Shown here one piece after another: positions 19,163 to 26,823 of a stretch of 45,027 nt of DNA (the first letter of the stretch is position 1; each line of letters opens with the position of its first letter). The notes below the pieces were generated by a model. That model did no database searches. It worked only from the letters and a program-made list of their open reading frames with translations, and was not told where the DNA came from. Location of the stretch: NCBI GenBank assembly GCA_025359425.1, contig JANYGC010000136.1, positions 1-45,027 on the forward strand, read 5' to 3'. A program made the position numbers and the translations under genes. Source of the DNA: Sphingomonadaceae bacterium (GTDB lineage: Bacteria > Pseudomonadota > Alphaproteobacteria > Sphingomonadales > Sphingomonadaceae).

Positions 19163-19165
19163 CCC

Positions 19166-19483
19166 ATGGACTTCGATGCCATCATCATCATACCCGTCAT
19201 CTTCATCGGGCTGCCGTGGCTGATCATGCACTATATGACCAAGTGGAAGACCGCGCCGACGCTGACCAACGACGACGAAAGCCTGCTGGAAGAGCTTTAC
19301 CAGCTCGCCCGTCGGCTCGACAGCCGGATGGACACGGTCGAACGGCTGGTCGCCTCCGACAACCCCGACTTCCAGCGCGCCCGGCTGCTGCCCGACCGCG
19401 AAGTCGACAACGCACCGCTGCGCGAACTCGAAGAGCTGCGCGCCTCTGCCAAAGCCAAGGTTTCAGGGAGGATTGCAAAGTGA
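19166..19483 (+). CDS. pspB: Phage shock protein PspB (extended)
   Basis: A 105-residue protein. It has an N-terminal membrane helix (residues 5-22, AIIIIPVIFIGLPWLIMHYM), then a helical cytoplasmic part with ESLLEELYQLARRLDSRMDT and VERLVASDNPDF, the PspB hallmark. E. coli PspB is about 74 residues; the additional 30 at the C-terminus are charged. With PspC it senses membrane stress and releases PspF from PspA. The stop overlaps the pspC start (GTGA). Confidence 0.93.
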   Translation: MDFDAIIIIPVIFIGLPWLIMHYMTKWKTAPTLTNDDESLLEELYQLARRLDSRMDTVERLVASDNPDFQRARLLPDREVDNAPLRELEELRASAKAKVSGRIAK

Positions 19484-19857
19484 ACGGAGACCGTACCCGC
19501 TTCTATCGCGACAAGCTCAACGGCAAGATCTTCGGCGTCTGCGCCGGGATCGCCGACTACACCGGGGTCGATGTGCTGTGGGTCCGCCTGGGGTTTGTCG
19601 GACTGATCATGCTCGGCGCGCCGATGGTGATCCCGGCTTACTTCCTGGTCGGCATTTTCGCTCAGAAGAAGCCCAGCCACCTCTATACTGACCGCAGCGA
19701 GCAGAAGTTCTGGCAAGGCGTGCGCCAATCGCCGACCCGCACGGCCCGCGAAGTGCGCGCCCAGTTCCGCGATATCGATCGCCGCCTGGCCGAAGTCGAG
19801 ACTTTCTACGTCAGCAGCAATCCGCGCCTCTCGGCCGAGATCGAACGACTGCGCTAA
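19480..19857 (+). CDS. pspC: Phage shock protein PspC
   Basis: A 125-residue protein starting at a GTG that overlaps the pspB stop. The PspC domain occupies residues 5-65: RFYRDKLNGKIFGVCAGIAD, YTGVDVLWVRLGFV, and a hydrophobic helix with MVIPAYFLVGIFA. A cytoplasmic or periplasmic tail with REVRAQFRDIDRRLAEVETF forms a short coiled coil. PspC partners PspB in signalling at the inner membrane. Choosing the GTG rather than upstream starts avoids overlap with pspB and restores the conserved start of the domain. Confidence 0.95.
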   Translation: MNGDRTRFYRDKLNGKIFGVCAGIADYTGVDVLWVRLGFVGLIMLGAPMVIPAYFLVGIFAQKKPSHLYTDRSEQKFWQGVRQSPTRTAREVRAQFRDIDRRLAEVETFYVSSNPRLSAEIERLR

Positions 19858-19882
19858 GCCGCACTCCAGAGGGGAAATTATC

Positions 19883-20173
19883 ATGAGTGCAGATGCAATT
19901 TACGCGCTGATCCCGATCATGGGCATCGGAGTCGGAATGCTCGGGGTGTGGACCAGCCATCAACAGAAGATGGCCAAGATCCAGGCCCAGACTACCGCCG
20001 AAAAGGCAGCGCAATATGCCGCCAACAACACCGAACTGGAAGCGCGCCTGCGGGTGCTCGAGCGGATCGTTACCGACAAGGGCTATGACGTCGCCACCCA
20101 GATCGAAGCGCTGCGCGATGCCCGCAAGGTCGACGCGCTGCTCGAAACCCGTAACAAGGAACCGAGCCTGTGA
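19883..20173 (+). CDS. PspB-like small membrane protein, paralogue 1 of the array
   Basis: A 96-residue protein behind a strong GAGGGG ribosome site. One N-terminal membrane helix (residues 5-22, AIYALIPIMGIGVGMLGVW) is followed by a Gln/Lys/Ala-rich segment and a coiled-coil end reading LRVLERIVTDKGYDVATQIE then ALRD. The C-terminal motif recurs in the following four genes and resembles PspB's ERLVAS. The HQQKMAKIQAQ segment resembles HKERIAEIRAN of paralogue 4. Function not known; context implies envelope-stress sensing or PspA/PspC partnering. Confidence 0.85.
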   Translation: MSADAIYALIPIMGIGVGMLGVWTSHQQKMAKIQAQTTAEKAAQYAANNTELEARLRVLERIVTDKGYDVATQIEALRDARKVDALLETRNKEPSL

Positions 20174-20481
20174 ATTTCGGCGGACCCGAATTCGTCATCG
20201 CGATCATTGCGATTTCGACCGGCGGCTGGTTGATCAACAACTGGATCCGCGCGCGCCACGGCTATGCGCTGGAAGACGAATGGGGCGGCAAGACCGGCAA
20301 AACCGAAGACCAGGCCACCCAGCAGCTCAAAGCGGAGAACGCCGAACTGCGTGACCAGCTCGATCATTTCGCCGACCGGGTGAAAGTGCTCGAACGGATT
20401 GCAACCGACAAGGGCGTGGCGGTCGCGGCGCAAATCGAAGCCCTGCGCGACCAGCCGGTGGCGAAGGAGCCGCAGGCATGA
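20170..20481 (+). CDS. PspB-like small membrane protein, paralogue 2
   Basis: A 103-residue protein beginning at a GTG that overlaps the previous stop (GTGA). A membrane helix at residues 8-24 is followed by WIRARHGYALEDEWGGK, a Gln/Glu-rich coiled coil, and VKVLERIATDKGVAVAAQIE plus ALRD. The R-x-x-HGY-x-L motif is shared with paralogue 3 (KMKHGYPL), which shows that the two are related by duplication. Confidence 0.85.
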   Translation: MNFGGPEFVIAIIAISTGGWLINNWIRARHGYALEDEWGGKTGKTEDQATQQLKAENAELRDQLDHFADRVKVLERIATDKGVAVAAQIEALRDQPVAKEPQA

Positions 20482-20813
20482 GCCCGATCGACGTCATGGA
20501 AATCATCCGGCTGGCCGTGCCGGGAATCATCGGGATTGCCGTTGTCATCACCTGCGGGGTCCTGCTCAACACCTGGCTCAAGATGAAGCACGGCTATCCG
20601 CTGAGCGGAACCTGGGGGCAGAAGCTCTACCCCAAGACCAGCAGCGAAGAGGTCGAGCGGATCAAGTTGCTGAGTCAGGAAAACGCCGCGCTGCGCGCCG
20701 AGATCGGTAGCATCAAGGACCGCATGGGTAACGTCGAGCGGATCGTTACCGACAGCGGTTATGCGCTGACTCACCAGATTGAGGCGCTGCGCGCGCCTGG
20801 AAAGGGCAAATAA
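20478..20813 (+). CDS. PspB-like small membrane protein, paralogue 3
   Basis: A 111-residue protein whose ATG overlaps the previous stop as ATGA. A hydrophobic helix spans residues 11-30. WLKMKHGYPLSGTWGQKLYP follows, then a coiled coil and GNVERIVTDSGYALTHQIE plus ALRA. The LERI core is altered to VERI here, as in PspB. Confidence 0.85.
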   Translation: MSPIDVMEIIRLAVPGIIGIAVVITCGVLLNTWLKMKHGYPLSGTWGQKLYPKTSSEEVERIKLLSQENAALRAEIGSIKDRMGNVERIVTDSGYALTHQIEALRAPGKGK

Positions 20814-21085
20814 TGGAATTCGGAGACGTCATCGGCCTGATGATCGCCATGGGCGGACTGGTCGCGATCTTCAGCGTGTTCGGATCGGCATACCGCCGCC
20901 GCCTTGATCACAAGGAACGCATTGCCGAGATTCGCGCGAACGGCAGTCAGACGCAGATCTTGCCCGAGAAGAGTGATCACGTCGAAAAGCTCGAACATCG
21001 CATCCGCGTGCTTGAACGCATCGCTACCGACAAGACCACCGCGCTCGCTTCGGAAATCGAAGACCTGCGCACCCCTGTTAACTGA
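20813..21085 (+). CDS. PspB-like small membrane protein, paralogue 4
   Basis: A 90-residue protein starting one base inside the previous stop (TAATG). An N-terminal helix (VIGLMIAMGGLVAIFSVFG, residues 5-24) precedes YRRRLDHKERIAEIRANGSQ and a coiled coil ending IRVLERIATDKTTALASEIE then DLRT. The KERIAEIRA segment links it to paralogue 1. Confidence 0.85.
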   Translation: MEFGDVIGLMIAMGGLVAIFSVFGSAYRRRLDHKERIAEIRANGSQTQILPEKSDHVEKLEHRIRVLERIATDKTTALASEIEDLRTPVN

Positions 21086-21103
21086 TCGAGACGGAGCCGG
21101 AGA

Positions 21104-21385
21104 ATGAACATGTGGACTGCAATCATGGTTATCAGCATCGTTGCCATGACCCAGATCGCCAGGGTGCTCCGCGCCAAGTATCAGGCGCAGCACGGTATTG
21201 TCGAAGATCGCAAAGGCCGTGTGCAATTGCTCGCTCAACCGTCGGACGGCGAACTTGAGCGTGAAGTTGTCACTCTGCGCGAACGTATCAAGGTGCTGGA
21301 ACGCATCGCTACCGATGCCAATTCTTCGCAAGGGCGCCATACCAACAATCTGGCGGCCGAGATTGAAAGCCTGCGCGACCGCTAA
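21104..21385 (+). CDS. PspB-like small membrane protein, paralogue 5
   Basis: A 93-residue protein with GGAG 8 bases before the start. A short membrane helix (residues 3-17) is followed by RVLRAKYQAQHGIVEDRKGR, a relaxed version of the HGY motif. The end IKVLERIATDANSSQGRHTN carries a few extra residues before AAEIESLRD, so the array motif is slightly stretched. Confidence 0.85.
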   Translation: MNMWTAIMVISIVAMTQIARVLRAKYQAQHGIVEDRKGRVQLLAQPSDGELEREVVTLRERIKVLERIATDANSSQGRHTNNLAAEIESLRDR

Positions 21386-21412
21386 GGTCGGCAGTGAAAG
21401 GGAGTTACCGCA

Positions 21413-21658
21413 ATGATCAGCGAATCCTTCCAGATTGCCAGTGCCGCCCTGCTCGCAGTGGCGATCATCGCCGTAGCCTCGTTGCGCGGCTGGCAAGGCT
21501 GGCTTAGCTTTAAAACCCGTGAGCTTGACTTGGTCACGGCAGGCCGAGTCCCCGAGATCGAAGGCGGTGCCGGGACCGGCATGGCCCGGATCGAAATGGC
21601 CGACCTCAAGGAACGGATCCGCAAGCTTGAAGCCATCGCCGCAGGGGTCGACCTGTGA
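21413..21658 (+). CDS. Small membrane protein, shorter relative of the PspB-like array
   Basis: An 81-residue protein with a membrane helix at residues 7-23 (QIASAALLAVAIIAVAS), a middle rich in Gly, and an end ADLKERIRKLEAIAAGVDL. This last piece resembles the start of the array motif but stops before the IExLR part. It is preceded by GGGAG. Whether it is a shortened paralogue or an independent gene cannot be settled by eye. Confidence 0.75.
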   Translation: MISESFQIASAALLAVAIIAVASLRGWQGWLSFKTRELDLVTAGRVPEIEGGAGTGMARIEMADLKERIRKLEAIAAGVDL

Positions 21659-21831
21659 ACGAGCGGGGAGGCAGCGCCGCGAAAGCGGGGATCGGTCTGG
21701 GCACCGCGATCGCGGTGGCGATCTCGTGGAGCGTCAACAAGTCGATCGTCTGGGCGATTATCCACGGCGTGTTGAGCTGGCTCTATGTGATCTACTTCGC
21801 AGTGACGCGGCCGGGCGGGCTGAGCGGCTGA
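21655..21831 (+). CDS. Small hydrophobic membrane protein at the end of the psp array
   Basis: A 58-codon gene starting at a GTG that overlaps the previous stop (GTGA). The product has a short polar start (VNERGGSAAKAG) and two hydrophobic stretches (about 12-27 and 31-50, KSIVWAIIHGVLSWLYVIYF). The central tryptophan and tyrosine pattern is typical of a membrane helix. Family not recognised. The overlap and codon use support translation as the last member of the psp run. Confidence 0.7.
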   Translation: MNERGGSAAKAGIGLGTAIAVAISWSVNKSIVWAIIHGVLSWLYVIYFAVTRPGGLSG

Positions 21832-21871
21832 GCATGGACGCGGGCGCGCTGTGCGGCTAGATGCCGCGCCG

Positions 21872-22282
21872 ATGCGCACCCTTCCCGACATATTCGAAGA
21901 ATACGACTTCCTCGAAGGCGACGAACGCTACCGCCTGCTGATCGAACTCGGCCGCGAGCTTGAGCCGATGCCCGAGGCGCTCAAGACCGACGCCACCTTG
22001 GTGCGCGGCTGTTCGGCTTCGGTCTGGGTCTATCCGACCCGGCTGGCAGATGGCCGCCTGCATTTCCTCGCCGACAGCAATGCCGCGATCACCAAGGGGA
22101 TCGTCGCGCTGGTGCTGGCGGCGGTGCAGGACCGCCCGGCAGGCGAGGTGGCGGACTGCGACATTACTGCCGCGCTTCAGCCGTTCGAACTCAGCCGGCA
22201 ATTGTCATCGAACCGCACGCAGGGCGTGCCCAACATGATTGCGCTGATCCGCGAAACCGCGGCGCGCTACGCTGCCGATTGA
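21872..22282 (+). CDS. sufE: SufE-family cysteine desulfuration protein
   Basis: A 136-residue SufE, which accepts persulfide sulfur from a cysteine desulfurase for Fe-S cluster assembly. The active-site Cys is residue 47 in VRGCSASVW; the start FEEYDFLEGDERYRLLIELG and LQPFELSRQLSSNRTQGVPN are conserved. The ATG at 21872 is preferred over an in-frame GTG at 21851 because SufE starts near the helix TLPDIFEEY. No other suf gene is in the window. Its 3' end overlaps the convergent thioesterase gene by 16 bp. Confidence 0.95.
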   Translation: MRTLPDIFEEYDFLEGDERYRLLIELGRELEPMPEALKTDATLVRGCSASVWVYPTRLADGRLHFLADSNAAITKGIVALVLAAVQDRPAGEVADCDITAALQPFELSRQLSSNRTQGVPNMIALIRETAARYAAD

Positions 22283-22686
22283 ACCTCAGGCTCGGGCGGC
22301 AGGAAGAACGCCGCGATCTCGTGTCCAATCCGCGCCGGACGCAGCGTTTCGCTATCGATAAAGCACCAGCTTGACTGGATTTCCGCGAGCACTTCTTCAC
22401 CGCGCTTGACCACCGTCTGGTAGAACGCGCGCGCGCCCTGAATCCGCTCCAGAATCACGTTGGCGATCACGTCGTCGTCCAGAAACGCCGGCTTGCGGTA
22501 GGTAATTTCATGCTTGAGCGCGACCCAGCCGTGCGCGGCGATCGCTTCGGCCGGGGCCAGCTTGTGCCAGTGCGACAGCACCGCGTCCTGCACCCAGCCC
22601 AGATAGCGCGCGTTGTTGACGTGCCCCATGAAGTCGATGTCGTCAGGAAGAATCTTGATCGGGAAGATGTGGGGAAGCGCGGCCAT
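22267..22686 (-). CDS. Acyl-CoA thioesterase, 4HBT hotdog family
   Basis: A 139-residue single hotdog-domain protein. DDIDFMGHVNNARYLGWVQD near the start carries the DxxGHVNN active-site motif of YbgC/4-hydroxybenzoyl-CoA-type thioesterases; HEITYRKPAFLDDDV and SSWCFIDSETLRPARI follow. It hydrolyses an acyl-CoA, substrate unknown. The ATG at 22686 gives a normal family length; the open frame upstream runs into the 22-bp repeats. It is divergent from leuC. Confidence 0.92.
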   Translation of the reverse strand: MAALPHIFPIKILPDDIDFMGHVNNARYLGWVQDAVLSHWHKLAPAEAIAAHGWVALKHEITYRKPAFLDDDVIANVILERIQGARAFYQTVVKRGEEVLAEIQSSWCFIDSETLRPARIGHEIAAFFLPPEPEVQSAA

Positions 22687-22728
22687 GCCCCGCCCATAGC
22701 AGGTCAATATGACATTGCTATTAACATT

Positions 22729-22806
22729 GCTGCAAGCAGCGCCCGTTTTGGCTGCACGCAGCGTCTGATTTGGCTGCAAGCAGCGTCTGATTTGGCTGCA
22801 AGCAGC
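22729..22806. repeat. Four 22-bp-spaced dyads between the thioesterase gene and leuC
   Basis: The dyad GCTGC-N2-GCAGC occurs at 22729-22740, 22751-22762 (AC in the middle), 22773-22784 and 22795-22806. Each begins exactly 22 bp after the last, close to two helical turns, so all lie on one DNA face. The filler between the last two is identical (GTCTGATTTG), so this is also a 22-bp tandem repeat. It ends 47 bp before the leuC start. It may be a regulator-binding array or a slippage-born minisatellite. Confidence 0.85.
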
Positions 22807-22853
22807 TATGGAATGCTTGCAACACGCGGTCTGCTGGGGCTAACGCGCGGGCG

Positions 22854-24287
22854 ATGACCGGCCCGCGCACACTGTACGAGAAGATCTGGGACGCGCACGT
22901 GGTTGAGCGGCGCGACGACGGCACCTGCCTGATCTATATCGATCGCCACCTGGTTCACGAAGTGACCAGCCCGCAAGCGTTCGAAGCGCTGCGGCTGAGC
23001 GGGCGCACGGTGCGCCGCCCCGACCTGACCCTGGCGGTGCCCGACCATAACTTGCCGACTACCGCGCGGCGCGATGCAGCCGGGCAGCGCATCCCGATTG
23101 CCGATCTTGAAAGCGCGCAGCAGCTTGCCGCGCTTGAACGCAACGCACCCGAATTCGGGATCCGGTTGATCGGCGAATCCGACGCCGAGCAGGGCATCGT
23201 CCATGTGGTCGGCCCCGAGCAGGGCTTTTCGCTGCCCGGCGCAACCATCGTCTGCGGCGACAGCCACACCGCTTGCCACGGTGGGCTGGGCGCGCTCGCC
23301 TTCGGGATCGGCACCAGCGAGGTCGAGCACGTGCTGGCCACGCAAACGCTGCAACTGACCCGCTCGAAAGCGATGGAAGTGCGGGTCGAGGGCGAACTCG
23401 GCCCCGGCGTTACCGCCAAGGATCTGGTGCTGCACATCACCGGCATGCTCGGCGCTGCGGGCGGCACCGGCTATGTGATCGAATATACCGGCAGCGCAAT
23501 CCGCGCCCTCAGCGTCGAGGGGCGGCTGACCGTTTCCAACATGGCGATCGAACACGGTGCCCGCGCCGGGCTGATCGCGCCCGACGAAACGACCTTCGCA
23601 TACCTCAAGGGCCGGCCTTACGCGCCCAAAGGTGCCGACTGGGACGCCGCAGTGGCATGGTGGACCAGCCTCGCCACCGATCCGGGCGCGCACTACGACA
23701 AGATCGTGGAAATCGACGCGGCGCAGATCGCGCCCTCGGTCACCTGGGGCACCAGCCCCGAAGACGTGCTGCCGATCACCGGCGTGGTCCCCGAACCCGC
23801 CAGCTTCGCCGATCCGTCCAAGCAGCTCGCGGCGCAGAAGTCGCTCGATTACATGGGGCTGACCCCCGGCCAGCGAATGACCGAGGTCGAGGTCCAGAAT
23901 GTGTTCATCGGCAGCTGCACCAACAGCCGCATCGAAGACCTGCGCGCCGCCGCCGCGGTGCTCAAGGGCCGGACCAAGGCCGCCAACGTCAAGTGGGCGA
24001 TCGTCGTGCCCGGCTCCGGGCTGGTCAAGCGCCAGGCCGAAGCCGAGGGCCTCGACAAGATCTTCATCGCGGCGGGCCTTGAATGGCGCGAGCCGGGCTG
24101 CTCGGCCTGCCTCGGCATGAACCCCGACAAGGTCCCCCCGGGCGAACGCTGCGCCTCGACCAGCAACCGCAACTTCGTCGGGCGGCAAGGCCCGGGTGCG
24201 CGGACGCACTTGGTTTCGCCAGCGATGGCAGCGGCCGCAGCGGTGACCGGGCGGCTGACCGATGTGCGCGAGCTCGCGCTGCTCTGA
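22854..24287 (+). CDS. leuC: 3-isopropylmalate dehydratase large subunit
   Basis: A 477-residue LeuC, the [4Fe-4S] aconitase-family subunit that isomerises 2- to 3-isopropylmalate in leucine synthesis with LeuD. Conserved parts: the start [50 protein letters not shown] with the first cluster Cys, [12 protein letters not shown] with the other two, and [20 protein letters not shown]. Length is normal. The partner leuD is on the same strand 5.8 kb downstream with unrelated genes between. Its upstream region holds the four-dyad array. Confidence 0.97.
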   Translation: MTGPRTLYEKIWDAHVVERRDDGTCLIYIDRHLVHEVTSPQAFEALRLSGRTVRRPDLTLAVPDHNLPTTARRDAAGQRIPIADLESAQQLAALERNAPEFGIRLIGESDAEQGIVHVVGPEQGFSLPGATIVCGDSHTACHGGLGALAFGIGTSEVEHVLATQTLQLTRSKAMEVRVEGELGPGVTAKDLVLHITGMLGAAGGTGYVIEYTGSAIRALSVEGRLTVSNMAIEHGARAGLIAPDETTFAYLKGRPYAPKGADWDAAVAWWTSLATDPGAHYDKIVEIDAAQIAPSVTWGTSPEDVLPITGVVPEPASFADPSKQLAAQKSLDYMGLTPGQRMTEVEVQNVFIGSCTNSRIEDLRAAAAVLKGRTKAANVKWAIVVPGSGLVKRQAEAEGLDKIFIAAGLEWREPGCSACLGMNPDKVPPGERCASTSNRNFVGRQGPGARTHLVSPAMAAAAAVTGRLTDVRELALL

Positions 24288-24386
24288 ATTGAACCTGCTG
24301 GACCGATTGTTGCCGCCACGTTGCATCCGCTTGGCGCTCCGGTGCGTAATTGAGGTCGTTCACGACCGACAGGAGCTTTTCCCCGC

Positions 24387-25733
24387 ATGTACCGCGACCA
24401 GGCCACCGCGCTGGGCCCTGCCCCGGCGCCAGGCAAGCCGCTTGATATTGCCGTCGTCGGCAGCGGAATTTCGGGACTTTCGGCGGCGTGGCTGCTCGGC
24501 AAACGCCACCGGGTCACGCTGTTCGAGGCCGACGGACGGATCGGCGGGCACAGCAATACGGTCGATGTGGGCGGGGTTGCGGTCGACACCGGGTTCATCG
24601 TTTTCAACGAGGCGACCTACCCCAATCTGACCGCCATGCTGCGCCATCTCGACGTGGCCTCGACCCCGACCGAGATGTCTTTTGCCGTGTCTTTGCAAGG
24701 CGGTGCCCACGAATATTCAGGCAGCGGGTTGCGCGGCGTGTTCGCGCAGGCGCGCAATGCGCTGCGCCCGCGGTTCTGGGCGATGCTGCGCGATCTGCTG
24801 CGGTTTTACCGCGAAGCACCGGGCGATCTGGCCGCGCTGGGCGATGAAAGCCTTGACGCCTACCTCACCCGCACCGGCTACAGCGCCGCCTTCCGCGAGG
24901 ATCACCTCTATCCGATGGCCGCCGCGATCTGGTCGAGTCCGGCGCTGGGGATTCGCGACTACCCGGCGGCGTCGTTCATCCGGTTCTGCTGCAACCACAA
25001 CCTGCTCCAGACCGGCGCGCGCCCGCCGTGGCACACCGTTCAAGGCGGCAGCCGCAGCTATGTCGAGGCACTGCTGCGCCAGTTCAGCGGCACGGTGCAG
25101 AGCGGCACCCCGGTGCGCCGGATCGTGCGCCACGCAGCGGGGGTGACGCTCGAAACGCAGGCAGGCCCGCAGCATTTCGACCACGTGGTCATCGCCGCGC
25201 ACGCCGATCAGGCGTTGGCGATGCTGGCCCAGCCCAGTCCGGACGAGTGCGAACTGCTCGGCACGTTGGCTTATTCGCTTAACGAAGCGGTGCTGCACAG
25301 CGACCCCACGCAAATGCCCCAGCGGCGCAAAGTCTGGTCGGCTTGGAATTTCCTCGCCGGCCGCGATGCCGCCGCCAGTCCGGCGGTGACTTACTGGATG
25401 AACCGGCTCCAGCACCTTGAGACCGCGGTGCCGATGCTGGTGACGCTAAACCCACTGACCCCGCCCGATCCTGCGTTGGTGCACTGGCAGGGCACCTATC
25501 TCCACCCGGCGTTCGATAGCGCCGCGATTGCCGCGCAGCATCAGCTATGGTCGCTGCAAGGGCGCCGCAACACGTGGCTTTGCGGAGCCTACTTCGGTGC
25601 CGGGTTTCACGAGGACGGCTTGCAAGCCGGACTCGCGGTGGCCGAGCAACTGGGCGGCTTGGCGCGGCCGTGGCACCTGGCCGAACCGTCGGACCGGATC
25701 ACGGTCACTCGCCAGCACCTGGCCCCGGCGTGA
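24387..25733 (+). CDS. FAD/NAD-dependent amine-oxidase-like oxidoreductase
   Basis: A 448-residue flavoprotein. A Rossmann fold begins at about residue 20 (DIAVVGSGISGLSAAWLLGK), followed by FEADGRIGGHSNTV and GVAVDTGFIVFNEATYPNLT. The C-terminus has the second FAD contact (LCGAYFGAGFHEDGLQAGLA). This family is almost always followed by DUF1365, as here, and often by a cyclopropane-fatty-acid-synthase-like methyltransferase. In Rhodobacter related genes take part in converting methylated fatty acids to furan fatty acids under oxidative stress. That link is from memory and applies to the family only. No methyltransferase gene lies next to it here. Confidence 0.88.
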   Translation: MYRDQATALGPAPAPGKPLDIAVVGSGISGLSAAWLLGKRHRVTLFEADGRIGGHSNTVDVGGVAVDTGFIVFNEATYPNLTAMLRHLDVASTPTEMSFAVSLQGGAHEYSGSGLRGVFAQARNALRPRFWAMLRDLLRFYREAPGDLAALGDESLDAYLTRTGYSAAFREDHLYPMAAAIWSSPALGIRDYPAASFIRFCCNHNLLQTGARPPWHTVQGGSRSYVEALLRQFSGTVQSGTPVRRIVRHAAGVTLETQAGPQHFDHVVIAAHADQALAMLAQPSPDECELLGTLAYSLNEAVLHSDPTQMPQRRKVWSAWNFLAGRDAAASPAVTYWMNRLQHLETAVPMLVTLNPLTPPDPALVHWQGTYLHPAFDSAAIAAQHQLWSLQGRRNTWLCGAYFGAGFHEDGLQAGLAVAEQLGGLARPWHLAEPSDRITVTRQHLAPA

Positions 25734-26512
25734 ACCTGTCGTCCGCCCTTTACCGCGGCAAGGTCATGCACCGGCGGCTGCGGCCCAAACGGCACCGGCT
25801 CGCCTACAAGCTCGCGATGGTGCTGCTCGATCTCGATAAACTGGGCGCGCTCGACCGGCGCTTGCGGCTGTTTTCGCTTGACCGGTTCAACCTGTTTTCC
25901 TTCCGCCCCCGCGATCACGGCGATGGCAGTACGGTGCCCTTGCGGCGCCAGATCGAACAGCAGCTCAACGCCGCGGGAATTCGCGCCGAAGGGCTCAAAA
26001 TCAGCCTGCTGACCATGCCGCGGCTGCTCGGCTTCGCGTTCAACCCGATCAGCCTGTACTTCTGCGCTGACGCCAACGGCGAGCTCGTCGCGGTGCTGTA
26101 TGAGGTCAACAACACCTTCGGCCAGCGGCACACCTACCTGTTTGAGGTTGGCACACAGTCCGGGGCGGCGATTCATCAAGACGCCCCCAAACGCCTGCAC
26201 GTCTCGCCGTTCATGGCGATGGACCAGCATTACGCCTTCCGCCTGGTCCCGCCCGGTGAGCGGCTGGCGCTGGGGATTACCTCGCGCAACGAAGCAGGTC
26301 CGCTGCTCAGCGCGGTGCTCGACCTGCAGCGCGAACCGCTGAGCGATGCGGCGCTGCTGCGCACGTTCACCGCGATGCCGCTGATGACCTTCAAGGTCGT
26401 CGCTGCGATCGGCTGGGAGGCGCTCAAGCTGTGGCTTAAACGCGTGCCCGTGCACCCCCTGCCGCCTGCGCCGGCCGAGCCGCTGAGCGTGGTGCTGGCA
26501 CGGCCCGATTAG
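25730..26512 (+). CDS. DUF1365 domain-containing protein
   Basis: A 260-residue protein starting at a GTG that overlaps the flavoprotein stop (GTGA). DUF1365 hallmarks: ALYRGKVMHRRLRPKRHRLA, PRLLGFAFNPISLYFCAD, VLYEVNNTFGQRHTYLFEV and KRLHVSPFMAMDQHYAFRL. Molecular function unknown; always linked to the preceding flavoprotein, so the two probably act on the same lipid substrate. Confidence 0.92.
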   Translation: MNLSSALYRGKVMHRRLRPKRHRLAYKLAMVLLDLDKLGALDRRLRLFSLDRFNLFSFRPRDHGDGSTVPLRRQIEQQLNAAGIRAEGLKISLLTMPRLLGFAFNPISLYFCADANGELVAVLYEVNNTFGQRHTYLFEVGTQSGAAIHQDAPKRLHVSPFMAMDQHYAFRLVPPGERLALGITSRNEAGPLLSAVLDLQREPLSDAALLRTFTAMPLMTFKVVAAIGWEALKLWLKRVPVHPLPPAPAEPLSVVLARPD

Positions 26513-26567
26513 CGCTCTGGTAACCGCTCCCTGCTACGTTGCTGCGGCAAATACAGGGGAGATGACC

Positions 26568-26774
26568 ATGCTCGAATCCATTCTGGCCGGTTTGATCGTG
26601 ATCGTGCTGATCGTGCTCAGAATTGTGCTGTCGCGCCCGGCGCGGCAGGCCGTCGATTCGGCGATCAAGGACCACACCGCGGGCAACCTGTCGAACAACC
26701 TCGATCTTTACGAACAAATGAAAGCCACCCGCGCGCGGGGCGAGGAGATCAAGCCGCCCAACGCGTTTAACTAA
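26568..26774 (+). CDS. Small single-pass membrane protein, hypothetical
   Basis: A 68-residue protein: one N-terminal membrane helix (residues 4-21, ILAGLIVIVLIVLRIVLS) followed by a polar, helical tail ending GEEIKPPNAFN. GGGGAG sits 6 bases before the ATG at 26568, which is why this start is preferred to the ATG at 26562. Family not recognised. Confidence 0.7.
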   Translation: MLESILAGLIVIVLIVLRIVLSRPARQAVDSAIKDHTAGNLSNNLDLYEQMKATRARGEEIKPPNAFN

Positions 26775-26823
26775 TCGGTTAAACCGGATTGCCAGCGCGG
26801 CGGCAAACTGTCAGGTTCGGCGC

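Noticed and set aside
22729..22806. The regular repeats as a CRISPR array
   Set aside because: The spacing is 22 bp with near-identical filler, only four copies, and no cas genes; direct repeats of 28-37 bp with unique spacers are absent.
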